NCBI GenBank assembly: GCA_025356085.1
Contig: JANXUV010000199.1
Span: forward strand, 1-35,469
Direction: 5' to 3'
Source: Betaproteobacteria bacterium
Lineage (GTDB): Bacteria > Pseudomonadota > Gammaproteobacteria > Burkholderiales > SG8-39
DNA: 35,469 bases
The notes under the pieces: model-generated
What the model was told of the DNA's origin: nothing
The model's database searches: none
Seen by the model: the letters and a program-made list of their open reading frames with translations, nothing else
Shown: in pieces, positions 16,374 to 24,167 of the stretch
How the letters are laid out: the number at the start of each line of letters is the position of its first letter
Numbering within the stretch: the stretch's first letter is position 1
Translations under genes and position numbers: made by a program

Positions 16374-17410
16374 TCGAGGCGCCCCTCGAGGAGTTCCCGG
16401 TAGAGGGCCTCGTAGCGACCGACCACCACCCGCCGCGAAAACTCGTCCTCGGCGCGGCGGCGGCAAGCGGCGCGCGAAATTCCGCCCAGCCGCCCGACCG
16501 CGGTAATCCCCTCGTCGACTGAATTCACCAGGAAGCCCTGTTCGCCCTGCCGGACGATTTCGGGCAGTGCGCCCCGCGGCGTCGCGATCACCGGCGTGCC
16601 GCAGGCGAGCGATTCCGCGAACACGATGCCGAAAGGTTCGCCCCACTCCACCGGAACCACCATCGCCAGGGCCGAACCCAGTAGATCGTTTTTCTGCGCA
16701 TCGTTCACCGGCCCGCAGTATTCCACCTGCCCGGGCCGCAGCTGCGGCGCGATCTCGCGATTCCAGTACTCGCGTTCCTGCTCCGTATCGGGTCGATTGC
16801 CCGCGATCACCAGCCGCCGCCCCGCGCCTTGCGCCATGGCGATGGCGGCATGCACGCCCTTGATGCGCTCGATGCGGCTCAGAAATACCAGGGGAGCATC
16901 GTCCGCGACCGTAGCGCTGAACCGGTAGTAATCGGTGTCGACGAAATTCGGGATGGCCCGCCACCGTCCGCCGGCCGCGCGGCCCATGGCGGCGATGTAT
17001 TCGCTGCAGCCCGTGAACACGAAGCGCTTTCCGCCCAGCGCGCCCATCAGGCGCAGCTTGGCTCCTCCGGTATGGCGCTGGTACGACATGACCGCCGGTA
17101 TTCGCAGGCACAGCAACGGCAGCAGGTACGCGAGCCGCGAAAAACTGTGCACGACATCCGGCGCGAAACTTCTCGCCGCCCCCAGCAGCGCCGCTGCATT
17201 GCGCGCGCTATTGCGCACGCCCTGCGAGCACCCGGCGGGCCAGGAATACCGCGCATCCACAGCGCAGGTCGAATCCCGATGCGCCAGCAGGCCGATCCGG
17301 TGGCCGCGGGCGCGCAGTTCGCCCGCGATTCCGTCGACGATGCGCTCGATGCCGCCATAGAGCGGGGGCGGCACTGGAATCTCCGGATCGACGGTCAGCA
17401 GCACTTTCAT
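16370..17410 (-). CDS. GT4 glycosyltransferase
   Basis: A 346-residue family-4 transferase, short for the family but with all landmarks. N-terminal PVPPPLYGGIERIVDGIAGE (residues 12-31) is the acceptor loop of the GT4 group with P-x-x-YGG-x-E. The donor domain has AIPNFVDTDYYRF (152-164), LVFLSRIERIKGVHAAIAMA (174-193), VIAGNRPD (201-208), E-x7-E in EPFGIVFAE (E258, E266) and SLACGTPVIATPRGALPEIV. The start ATG at 17410 shares ATGA with the FkbM gene upstream and the stop shares ATGA with the next glycosyltransferase. Cytoplasmic sugar transfer; donor unknown. Confidence 0.92.
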   Translation of the reverse strand: MKVLLTVDPEIPVPPPLYGGIERIVDGIAGELRARGHRIGLLAHRDSTCAVDARYSWPAGCSQGVRNSARNAAALLGAARSFAPDVVHSFSRLAYLLPLLCLRIPAVMSYQRHTGGAKLRLMGALGGKRFVFTGCSEYIAAMGRAAGGRWRAIPNFVDTDYYRFSATVADDAPLVFLSRIERIKGVHAAIAMAQGAGRRLVIAGNRPDTEQEREYWNREIAPQLRPGQVEYCGPVNDAQKNDLLGSALAMVVPVEWGEPFGIVFAESLACGTPVIATPRGALPEIVRQGEQGFLVNSVDEGITAVGRLGGISRAACRRRAEDEFSRRVVVGRYEALYRELLEGRLE

Positions 17411-18159
17411 GGCAGGTCTCGCCGGATCCAGAGTCCGTTGGCAAACCCCGCATTGCGCCGGCTTGCGCCCCAGCGGTAAATTTCATAGAAGCCCGAAAAA
17501 TAAAAGCCACGCCCGGTCAGGTCCCGGTCAAGCTCCTCGAACAGGATCTGCGGTGTGTCGTTGCGCAGGAACCGGCATTCCGCGTACACGGCGTTGATCC
17601 GATGTTCCCGCAGCAATCCGTCGGCACCTTCGAGTACCTGACGCTCGGTTCCTTCGGTGTCGATCTTCAGCAAATCGATCGCATCGATGCCGAATTCGCG
17701 CATCACGCTGTCAAGGCGCCGGACGCTTACTTCTTCGGAGCCTGAAGACCCGCCCGCGGCGGAATCCGCGGCGTCGACAAACGAGTTCAGTTCGGAATTG
17801 TCGTGCAAGCGCATGCGCACGCGGCCGTCTTCCCGGCCAAGGGCGCAATTGACGCATCGAATCCCGGTGCCGGCGCAATTTCTTTCCAGCTCGGCAAAGC
17901 TGGACCGCACCGGCTCGAACGACAGGATGCCCGCGCGCGGCCAGTGCCGCGCATAAGCGAGGGCGGTCTGCCCTATATTGGCCCCGGCATCGATTACTAC
18001 TACCGGCTCGCGTCCGAGGAAGCGGTTCAGGTCGTGGTGGAAGCGTATGCCGACCGGAAACCGGCTGGAGAACGGAATCAGGCGGTGCGAGAGGCCGAAA
18101 TCGAGCATCGAGAAAAATGTCCTGCCGATCAGGTACCTGAGGTGCGACAGGCCGGCCAT
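17407..18159 (-). CDS. FkbM-family methyltransferase (copy 3)
   Basis: A 250-residue FkbM-type SAM methyltransferase. Seen: VVVIDAGANIGQTALAYA (residues 53-70) as SAM loop, LSFEP (E82), and LLKIDTEGTERQVLEGA (163-179), with Thr in the usual Val position. The C-terminus YAECRFLRNDTPQILFEELD (192-211) and FYEIYRWGAS is common in glycan-cluster FkbM proteins. The ATG at 18159 is well supported: GAGGAG stands 5 bases before it, and a longer reading to 18270 starts inside the upstream gene. It ends with an ATGA overlap into a GT4 gene, which suggests that the sugar added by that enzyme might be its target; this pairing is an inference. Confidence 0.9.
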   Translation of the reverse strand: MAGLSHLRYLIGRTFFSMLDFGLSHRLIPFSSRFPVGIRFHHDLNRFLGREPVVVIDAGANIGQTALAYARHWPRAGILSFEPVRSSFAELERNCAGTGIRCVNCALGREDGRVRMRLHDNSELNSFVDAADSAAGGSSGSEEVSVRRLDSVMREFGIDAIDLLKIDTEGTERQVLEGADGLLREHRINAVYAECRFLRNDTPQILFEELDRDLTGRGFYFSGFYEIYRWGASRRNAGFANGLWIRRDLP

Positions 18160-18164
18160 GCGGT

Positions 18165-18170
18165 CTCCTC
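18165..18170 (-). promoter_or_regulatory. Strong ribosome binding site for FkbM copy 3
   Basis: GAGGAG on the coding strand, 5 bases before the ATG at 18159. It is one of the best Shine-Dalgarno sites in the window and fixes this start where a longer frame is open. Confidence 0.6.
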
Positions 18171-18172
18171 GC

Positions 18173-18895
18173 TTACCTGATTGCATCGACATACAGCGAA
18201 TACAGCGAGTGATTCGGCTGGTCGATCGCCAGCTCGGGATCCAGCGAGTGGCCGAAACTCTGCCTGACAACCCGCTTGAAGCCCGCGCTCAGCAGGGCCC
18301 ATTCCATGGTCTCGAAGTCCCAGCCGAAGAAATGCTCGCCCTCCTGATGATAGATGTGATTCACCACGTGCATCGGGGTAAAAATATCGTCGGGCAGGCG
18401 ATCGAGGTCCCAGCCGAGCGCCTTGAACTGTTCGCGCGAACCGGCCGCGTAGGCTTGCAGGAAACGCGCGGCGTCCGGAACGACGATGCGCAGCGCGCCT
18501 CCCGGCTCCAGGATGCGGCGGAACTCCGCCAACACCCGGGGAATTTCATGGCGGAAATCCAGGTGCTCGACGACGTGCTCGGCAAACACACGCCTTGCCT
18601 GGCCGTCGCGCAGCGGTAACGGCCTGCGGATGTCGTGGGCGATGTATTGGTCGGCGTGAGACGCGCTGACGTCGATGTTGATCCACCCTGCGATGCCGCG
18701 CCCGCCGCTGCCGAAGTTTACCGACACGCCGGACATGCGCCTGAGCGCCGCAACCTTCCTGTGGTAGGCGGGGTTCAAAGCATTGCGCAGGCGCTGCAGC
18801 TGACTTCCCGCCTCGAAGCGAATGCTCATCAATGTGCGCCGCCCGACCGGCGAGTGCGCCAGCAGCCATTGCCAGGCCTTTTGTTTGGCCGTCAT
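18173..18895 (-). CDS. Class I SAM-dependent methyltransferase (Methyltransf_11-like)
   Basis: A 240-residue methyltransferase from the ATG at 18895. The SAM-binding segment is SVNFGSGGRGIAGWINIDVS (residues 58-77), the form of motif I found in a group of short polysaccharide-cluster methyltransferases. ADQYIAHDIRRPLPL (81-95), FAEHVVEHL (104-112) and ILEPGGALRIVVPDAARFL (128-146) complete the fold. The C-terminal half contains MHVVNHIYHQEGEHFFGWDF (175-194), rich in histidine, probably around the substrate site. The upstream FkbM gene stops 11 bases before the ATG; a longer reading to 19069 is a shadow of that gene. It is flanked on both sides by FkbM genes, giving three methyltransferases in a row. 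Confidence 0.87.
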   Translation of the reverse strand: MTAKQKAWQWLLAHSPVGRRTLMSIRFEAGSQLQRLRNALNPAYHRKVAALRRMSGVSVNFGSGGRGIAGWINIDVSASHADQYIAHDIRRPLPLRDGQARRVFAEHVVEHLDFRHEIPRVLAEFRRILEPGGALRIVVPDAARFLQAYAAGSREQFKALGWDLDRLPDDIFTPMHVVNHIYHQEGEHFFGWDFETMEWALLSAGFKRVVRQSFGHSLDPELAIDQPNHSLYSLYVDAIR

Positions 18896-18906
18896 ACTCG
18901 CCGGGT

Positions 18907-19674
18907 TCACTTGCAGGTGAAGATGATGGCGCTCGCGTCCGGATGCGCATCCCAGCGGCATTCCCGACCGCTCGCATATTTCCCGGCATAGCCGAGCGGC
19001 ATCAGTACTTGGCGCGCCTGACTCCATTCCGACTCGCTGTGCACGCTGAACACGATGATGGGTTTGCACCGACCAACCGTGTCCAGCGCCCCTTCGAGCA
19101 CCCGGCCGCCGTGGCCCTCGACATCGATCTTGACCAGATCGGGAACCCGGATCTCGCCTGCCGAAACCAGCGAATCGAGGCGAATCGCGCTCGCATTAAG
19201 TACGGCTGCCTCCGGAGAAGGCTCCTCGTCGTCGTAGCGCACGTGGGTTACGGTGGAGCCGAGACCTCCGCTCACGACCAGTTCCAGCGCGCCATCGTGG
19301 TCGCTCGCCGCAAGCTGGAACAGCTTGATGTTGCGCAGTCGATTCATCCGTACGTGCCGTTGCATCCGCGCGAAGGCTACCGTGTCGGGCTCGAAGGCGC
19401 AGACTTCACCGTCGGGCCCGACCTGCATCGCCATGCCGACTGCGTGAATGCCGAAATGCGCGCCGACATCCCAGCACGCGGCGCCGCGCAGCCTGGGGAG
19501 CATCGCCACGGCCTTTGCGATCTCGATTTCACCGCCCTGCCGCCAGTTGGCGGAGAACGGCGCGAGCGTCCAGCGCGCGCCCTTCGCCAATCCGGCCCTG
19601 ACGCTGACCGGCCAATACTGCAATGGACTATTTGAAACAGCGCTCGCCGCCAGGTGCCGGAGTCTCTTGTTCAT
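18907..19674 (-). CDS. FkbM-family methyltransferase (copy 4), GAHFG variant
   Basis: A 255-residue FkbM-type protein from the ATG at 19674, which shares ATGA with the upstream glycosyltransferase. The SAM loop reads CWDVGAHFGIHAVGMAMQ (residues 67-84): the usual GANIG is GAHFG, a variant seen in some family members that should still bind SAM. CAFEPD (92-97, E95), MNRLRNIKL and PDLVKIDVEGHGGRVLEGA (178-196) follow. The end, RWDAHPDASAIIFTCK, is short. An open reading to 20244 adds residues of a different frame of the preceding gene and is not used. It is likely a sugar O-methyltransferase; the variant loop may go with a different substrate. Confidence 0.88.
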   Translation of the reverse strand: MNKRLRHLAASAVSNSPLQYWPVSVRAGLAKGARWTLAPFSANWRQGGEIEIAKAVAMLPRLRGAACWDVGAHFGIHAVGMAMQVGPDGEVCAFEPDTVAFARMQRHVRMNRLRNIKLFQLAASDHDGALELVVSGGLGSTVTHVRYDDEEPSPEAAVLNASAIRLDSLVSAGEIRVPDLVKIDVEGHGGRVLEGALDTVGRCKPIIVFSVHSESEWSQARQVLMPLGYAGKYASGRECRWDAHPDASAIIFTCK

Positions 19675-20915
19675 CGGCTTCCCGTTGCTAGTGCGGCGGC
19701 GACCGAATCCACCAATCGCGGCGCTGACTTCTCCCAGCAGAAGCGCTCGCGCGCCGCTTCCAGCGCTGCGCGCTTCGCCGATTGCAGCATTTCCGGCGCC
19801 GCGAGCAGCGCGTCGATCTGCGCGGCGAGCGAGCGGGGATCGCCGGAGCGGTAGAGGAACACCGCGCCGGGCGCCGAACGCGCCACTTCGCTTTGGCCTT
19901 GCGTATCGCTCGCTACGGCGGCGAGGCCCGCCAGCAGGTACTGGAGAATCTTGTTGGTCACCGTGAGGTCGCGGCTGGGCGGCGATTTCATTTCGCCAGC
20001 GAAGCCGATATCGTGCTCCGAGATGCGGGAAAGCAGCGCTGCATTTGCCACCGGTCCGTGCACGTGCACGCGGTCTCGCCATGCCGCGGGAATTTCCCGG
20101 TCCAGCCAGGCCTGCGCTTGCGACGCCAGCGTACCGCGCAGGTGGATTTCGAGATTTCCGGTCACATAGGGCAGCGCCGCAAACAGATCTTCCAGCCCCC
20201 TTCCCGCGCCCAGCGTCTGGGAATACCAGTGCAGCGACGGGCACCGCCGATCGCGTCGATCCTTGAGCTGGCCGTCGAGCCGTTCCCGTTCCGACCAGGG
20301 AAACACGTTGTAGACGGTCTTCGGCGGCGTGCAGCGGTACGCCTCGGCGAGCGCCTGACCCATTGCGTCCGAGGTGCAGGTCGCATGCGACCCGCCACGC
20401 AGCAGTTCGGCCTCGTGCAGGGCGACCAGCGACGAAGGATACGGCGCCGGGTGCTCGTTGGAGAACCAGTCTTCCATATCGACGCCGACTCTGCGGCCCT
20501 CACGCAGCAATTGCACGGCGGCCCAGATGGTCATCGCGGAATGGGCGATGAACAGGTCGGCGTTGCGCCGGCGTGCCGCGCCAAGAAATTCCCGCCGCCA
20601 GCCGCCGAGCTGGGCGGCCGTCTGCCAGCCTGTGGCCCCGGCCAGCGCGAACGCCAGCCGGCGCTCCGCTCGCGAGCCAAAAGCGCGCAAGCGGGCCGGC
20701 GGCGAGCCTTGCAGGAGATCGACGCAGGGCGTGAAGCGCCAGCGCCGGGAGGAAAGCATTTCGCGGTCCTCCGCCTGGTGCTCGCGATCCGCGATCCAGC
20801 CGAGTACTTCGACATCAAAGCCCGCAGCACTGAGGGCATCCGCCTCCTTGACGGTCCGCGGATTGTTGCAAAGGTGCGAGCCCGTGAGGAGCACGATGGT
20901 ACCGCGAGCGGTCAT
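19671..20915 (-). CDS. GT4-like glycosyltransferase
   Basis: A 414-residue GT-B protein. It opens with VLLTGSHLCNNPRTVKEADA (residues 8-27); the N-P-R-x-x-K-E-A-D segment marks a well-populated group of GT4-like proteins in polysaccharide loci. DMEDWFSNEHP (146-156) and LHWYSQTLGAGRGLEDLF (228-245) are also typical of it. The donor site is of the TNKILQYLLAGLAAVASD (320-337) type and lacks a plain E-x7-E motif. The start at 20915 and the stop at 19671 both form ATGA overlaps with the neighbours. The protein is soluble or peripheral at the membrane. The substrate is not known; I am sure of the fold but less of the reaction. Confidence 0.82.
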   Translation of the reverse strand: MTARGTIVLLTGSHLCNNPRTVKEADALSAAGFDVEVLGWIADREHQAEDREMLSSRRWRFTPCVDLLQGSPPARLRAFGSRAERRLAFALAGATGWQTAAQLGGWRREFLGAARRRNADLFIAHSAMTIWAAVQLLREGRRVGVDMEDWFSNEHPAPYPSSLVALHEAELLRGGSHATCTSDAMGQALAEAYRCTPPKTVYNVFPWSERERLDGQLKDRRDRRCPSLHWYSQTLGAGRGLEDLFAALPYVTGNLEIHLRGTLASQAQAWLDREIPAAWRDRVHVHGPVANAALLSRISEHDIGFAGEMKSPPSRDLTVTNKILQYLLAGLAAVASDTQGQSEVARSAPGAVFLYRSGDPRSLAAQIDALLAAPEMLQSAKRAALEAARERFCWEKSAPRLVDSVAAALATGSR

Positions 20916-22099
20916 TCTGCCCCCGCGGCAGCAGGCGAGGCGAGGCCGAGCGCCGCCATCACTTTGCCGAGCGATTGGGGCACCGACAGCTCGCGCAGCG
21001 CGTGCTCCTGCCCGCGCGCACGCAACTGTCGCCGCCGTTGCGGGTCGGCAAGCAGGGACTGGATTTTTTCAGTCAACTCTTCCACCGTGCGATACGCTTC
21101 GACGTGACGGCCCACATCGTAGAAGCGCGCCAGGCTCTCGGTCCACTCGGTCAGGTAGCACGCGCCCATCATCGGCGCCTCGATGTCGCGCAACCTGGAA
21201 TACGTCAGCGGGCGATGCAGCGAGCGGCGGAAAGTCGGTACTCGGTTGATGCCCAGCGCGATCCTGCTCTGTTGGATCAGGCGCAGGTACTCCGTGCCGG
21301 ACACCTGGCCGAGCAGGCGTTTCTCCTCGATGGCCGGCTGTTCAAGCGGGCGCAGCCGGGCTTCGATTTTCCGGAACAATCCCGGCAGGCCATGCCGGCG
21401 CACGAAGGAATTCTGATTGCTTAACGTGCGAAGGAATCCCCCATGCGGCGTCCCGGCGCGCTGGGCGTCCCCGCCCCCTGGGCGCCAACCCGCACCCGCG
21501 ATGGCCAGATCCGCGCCGCTGCGTATCGCGTTTCCGAGCAAATTGCCGCGCAAGGCGTCGAAAGAGCCGACGAACGTGACCCCCGCGGTTTCGGCGTGGT
21601 CGGCGCGCCGCAATTGCGGAGAAATCCAGCATGGCATCGGAGCGAAGATGTGCCTGGCGCCTGCCTTTTCGTACAAGGGAAGCGCCTCGAATTCCGGCAC
21701 CCAGTTCATATCGAAGCAGCGAAAACCGTCCGGCAATCGGCGAAATTCCCGGACGTTATCGCAGAAGAAATTGACGCTCGGAATGCCCATCCGGCGGATC
21801 TCGCCGATCGCGCCGGCCTCGACCATGTGCGGGAAAAGGTAGCCGAGGAAAAGGTCGATACCACCGCGCCCGGCCTCGTCGCGCAGCACGCGAAGCACTT
21901 CCGACCAGGCGCGGTCGCGCCACTGGCGCCTTTCCGTCTCATCCGAAATCGCCAGTCCTTCCGCCCAATCCACCTCGCCGGCCTCGACCCAGGTATGCCC
22001 TGCCTCTTCGATTCCACCCTTGAGGTAAGGCTCCCAGAAGTCGTACGCCGGGACGGCGTGGCGCCCTTTCGACTGCAGGCAGCTCAGGAAGATGCGCAT
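20912..22099 (-). CDS. CgeB-like glycosyltransferase (Glyco_trans_1_2 type)
   Basis: A 395-residue protein with the layout of CgeB-like GT-B glycosyltransferases. The N-terminal half (MRIFLSCLQSKGRHAV, then LFLGYLFPHMVEAGAIGEIR at 83-102) is followed by GIPSVNFFCDN (105-115) and WVPEFEALPLYEKAGA (133-148), where this group recognises its own ligand. TFVGSFDALRGNLLG (175-189) opens the donor domain, and SRIALGINRVP (278-288), SRLRDIEAPMMGACYLTEW (301-319) and FYDVGRHVEAYRTVEEL (326-342) are the conserved C-terminal part. The ATG at 22099 overlaps the upstream GT4 gene by 16 bases and the stop shares ATGA with the next gene. The reaction and sugar are unknown. Confidence 0.8.
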   Translation of the reverse strand: MRIFLSCLQSKGRHAVPAYDFWEPYLKGGIEEAGHTWVEAGEVDWAEGLAISDETERRQWRDRAWSEVLRVLRDEAGRGGIDLFLGYLFPHMVEAGAIGEIRRMGIPSVNFFCDNVREFRRLPDGFRCFDMNWVPEFEALPLYEKAGARHIFAPMPCWISPQLRRADHAETAGVTFVGSFDALRGNLLGNAIRSGADLAIAGAGWRPGGGDAQRAGTPHGGFLRTLSNQNSFVRRHGLPGLFRKIEARLRPLEQPAIEEKRLLGQVSGTEYLRLIQQSRIALGINRVPTFRRSLHRPLTYSRLRDIEAPMMGACYLTEWTESLARFYDVGRHVEAYRTVEELTEKIQSLLADPQRRRQLRARGQEHALRELSVPQSLGKVMAALGLASPAAAGAE

Positions 22100-23289
22100 T
22101 GCGCCCGTCCCGCCGCCTCGTTCACCGCGTCGGAAAACTGTCGCTGAATGCGGCGTGGCTCGAAGTCCCTGTCGCCGAGGTGCACCGCGCTGGCGGCCAG
22201 CGAAACACGCAACGCCGGATCGGCCTGCAAGCGCTCAAATTGGCGGGCCACGGCCATCGGATCTGGATCCGTCACCGTCAGAGCGGCCTGTGGGTGTCCC
22301 GCGGCCCAGCGCACCCCGGTCGCATCGGCCGGCCCTGCGACGACCACCGGCATGCCCAGTGCCAGGTATTCCGGCAGCTTGCTGGGAAAATGGCAGGAAT
22401 ACAGCAGGCGATGCGCCGCCTCCGGCGGATTGAGATACGGCAGAATCACGGCATCGCAATCGCGCTGAATCCCCGCCCAGGCGTCCCGGGGATCCGCGAC
22501 AAAGCCGCGCAGTTCCACGACATCCTCGCGTTCCAGGCGGGCGCGCGCGGATGCGTCCGATTTTCCGTAGACCACGAGCCTGCTGCCGCTGGCCCGGAAT
22601 GCGGGCAGCAGCCGGATGATCTGCTCGCCGTAACCGTAGCCGAGGGTTCCCGCGTAACCGACGGTCAAGCGGCCCGGCGATTTGAGCGCCCGGCCTTCTT
22701 CGATCGGCCGCGGCGCCAGATCCAAGTCGCGGTTCGGGTACATCACCTCGCCGTGCACGCCATACTTGGCGTAGCAACGGGCTTCCATTTCCGGACTGAT
22801 GCACAGGCGCCGGCTTGCGAGCCGGTAAAACCGGCCATCCGCGCGGTCCCGCAGCGGCCCGGCCCAGCCGTATACCTGGTCGAAGACCTCGTCCGGGTCG
22901 TGGACCACGGTTACCAGGGGGATCCTCTTCGCCCTCGCATAGCGCATCGCGGAGTCGTACCAGGTCGCGAACTGCATGACGCTGACGACCACATCCGGGC
23001 GGAAATCGCCGAGCAGGCGATCAACTTCGCCGACCGTCAGCAGCGGGACCATGTGCAGCGTGCGCAGCGTGCGATGGAGCCGGTTGAACCTCGAGCGTTC
23101 GAGCCGCCGCCACGGCATCTGCGGCGCATGGTAGGCGCAATCGAGCAATCGGGACTCCGGGCGCGGCGGCTCGCCAACGACCGCGACCCGGTCGCTGCCG
23201 ATGCCCTTCATCAGGCGGTAGAGCAGCAGCCCGCCAGCCACGCCGGTCTGCGGAATTTCGCTTGAAAAAAACAGGATGCGAGCGCTCAT
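22084..23289 (-). CDS. GT4-like glycosyltransferase, FPSK-type (paralogue A)
   Basis: A 401-residue GT-B protein from the ATG at 23289. N-terminal ILFFSSEIPQTGVAGGLLLY (residues 5-24) holds the glycine-rich acceptor loop; VTVVHDPDE (126-134), RLCISPEMEARCYAKYG (161-177), VGYAGTLGYGYGEQI (210-224) and CHFPSKLPEYLALGMPVVV (299-317) define the donor half, the last replacing E-x7-E. The same outline occurs in the gene at 33241-34428 (HDD, RFCISDSMTEAYQRRYG, YAGSI, FPSKVADYSAVGVP), so the two look like paralogues. A longer reading to 23466 is a shadow of the upstream FkbM gene, which stops 14 bases before the ATG. No good ribosome binding site is visible. Confidence 0.82.
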   Translation of the reverse strand: MSARILFFSSEIPQTGVAGGLLLYRLMKGIGSDRVAVVGEPPRPESRLLDCAYHAPQMPWRRLERSRFNRLHRTLRTLHMVPLLTVGEVDRLLGDFRPDVVVSVMQFATWYDSAMRYARAKRIPLVTVVHDPDEVFDQVYGWAGPLRDRADGRFYRLASRRLCISPEMEARCYAKYGVHGEVMYPNRDLDLAPRPIEEGRALKSPGRLTVGYAGTLGYGYGEQIIRLLPAFRASGSRLVVYGKSDASARARLEREDVVELRGFVADPRDAWAGIQRDCDAVILPYLNPPEAAHRLLYSCHFPSKLPEYLALGMPVVVAGPADATGVRWAAGHPQAALTVTDPDPMAVARQFERLQADPALRVSLAASAVHLGDRDFEPRRIQRQFSDAVNEAAGRAQCASS

Positions 23290-23303
23290 GACCGTGCGGC
23301 CGC

Positions 23304-24155
23304 TCAGCTCTTTCGGCGCACGGCGAAATATTCGTTGAGCATTCTCTGGTCGTTCTGCGGCCCGCTCGACTCCAGCAATTCCCAGCGGAATCCCTCGTCC
23401 GACAGGCACTTCAGGATGTCCGCGTCCTTGCCCGGCTCCTGGTGCGTTTCGAGAAAAAGCGCGCAATCCGGCGGCCAGGCGCCGGCAAGCGACGGAATGA
23501 GCCGCTGCTCGTGGCCTTCGATGTCGATTTTCACCAATGTCGGCTCACCCGGCTGGCGCGACAGCCAGGAGCGCAGATCGATCGCGCGTACCCGCTCGCC
23601 GGCCGTCTCTCCTGCCGCGGCGATCCTGCCGCCAAGCCCGCTGCCGGAAAATGGCAGCTCAGCATCGCAATCCGATACCGCTTCTTGAAATGCCACGACC
23701 AGGCTGGACTGCAATAGCGGTTGCGCCCCCAGGCGCGCATAGTTCGCGCGCTCCGGTTCCCAGCAGAAGATCCTCGCGTCCGCGAACGCCATCCGGCAAA
23801 GGCTGGCGAACAACCCGATGTTCGCGCCGCAATCCAGCACCAGGCTCGGCCGGAACGGCAGCTTGCCCAGCCGGTAGATTCCGTGCACGAAAATCTCCTC
23901 GAAGCTGTCGAGTTCGGCCAGCGAACCCAGGTCGAGCCGCACCTGGTGCGCGGCATTCTTTCCGACCTGGATATGGAAATCGCCGGTGTCACCCTCGCGG
24001 CGGGAAACCCGCGCCTCGCCGCCGGTCAGTCGAGCCCGAATCATCCCCAGGTACAGCCACTTCCCCGCGGCGGCTAGGCTGGGAGCCGACCTGCAATAGC
24101 GCGCAATGACGCCGAGGCGATGGGCGATCGCCTTGCCGAACCGGACCGGCGTCAT
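23304..24155 (-). CDS. FkbM-family methyltransferase (copy 5)
   Basis: A 283-residue FkbM-type methyltransferase. SLVLDCGANIGLFASLCRMA (residues 104-123) is the SAM loop, FCWEPE (130-135, E133) ends beta-2, and LVKIDIEGHEQRLIPSL (207-223) is the second signature. The N-terminal 100 residues include a basic region and FHIQVGKNAAHQVRLDL, an extension found in some family members. ALFLETHQEPGKD (232-244) is in the place where FkbM proteins carry a conserved acidic C-terminal motif. The ATG at 24155 lies 12 bases after the stop of the upstream GT4 gene, and the next gene starts 14 bases later. Probable sugar O-methyltransferase. Confidence 0.9.
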   Translation of the reverse strand: MTPVRFGKAIAHRLGVIARYCRSAPSLAAAGKWLYLGMIRARLTGGEARVSRREGDTGDFHIQVGKNAAHQVRLDLGSLAELDSFEEIFVHGIYRLGKLPFRPSLVLDCGANIGLFASLCRMAFADARIFCWEPERANYARLGAQPLLQSSLVVAFQEAVSDCDAELPFSGSGLGGRIAAAGETAGERVRAIDLRSWLSRQPGEPTLVKIDIEGHEQRLIPSLAGAWPPDCALFLETHQEPGKDADILKCLSDEGFRWELLESSGPQNDQRMLNEYFAVRRKS

Positions 24156-24167
24156 GGGCCCCGTGAT

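Noticed and set aside
16374..17111. N-terminal extension of the glycosyltransferase at 15081-16373
   Set aside because: The extra residues are an out-of-frame reading of the upstream GT4 gene; the ATG at 16373 starts the typical first strand and shares ATGA with that gene.
19675..20244. N-terminal extension of FkbM copy 4
   Set aside because: The extension has no domain character and lies inside the preceding glycosyltransferase; the ATG at 19674 forms the common ATGA overlap.
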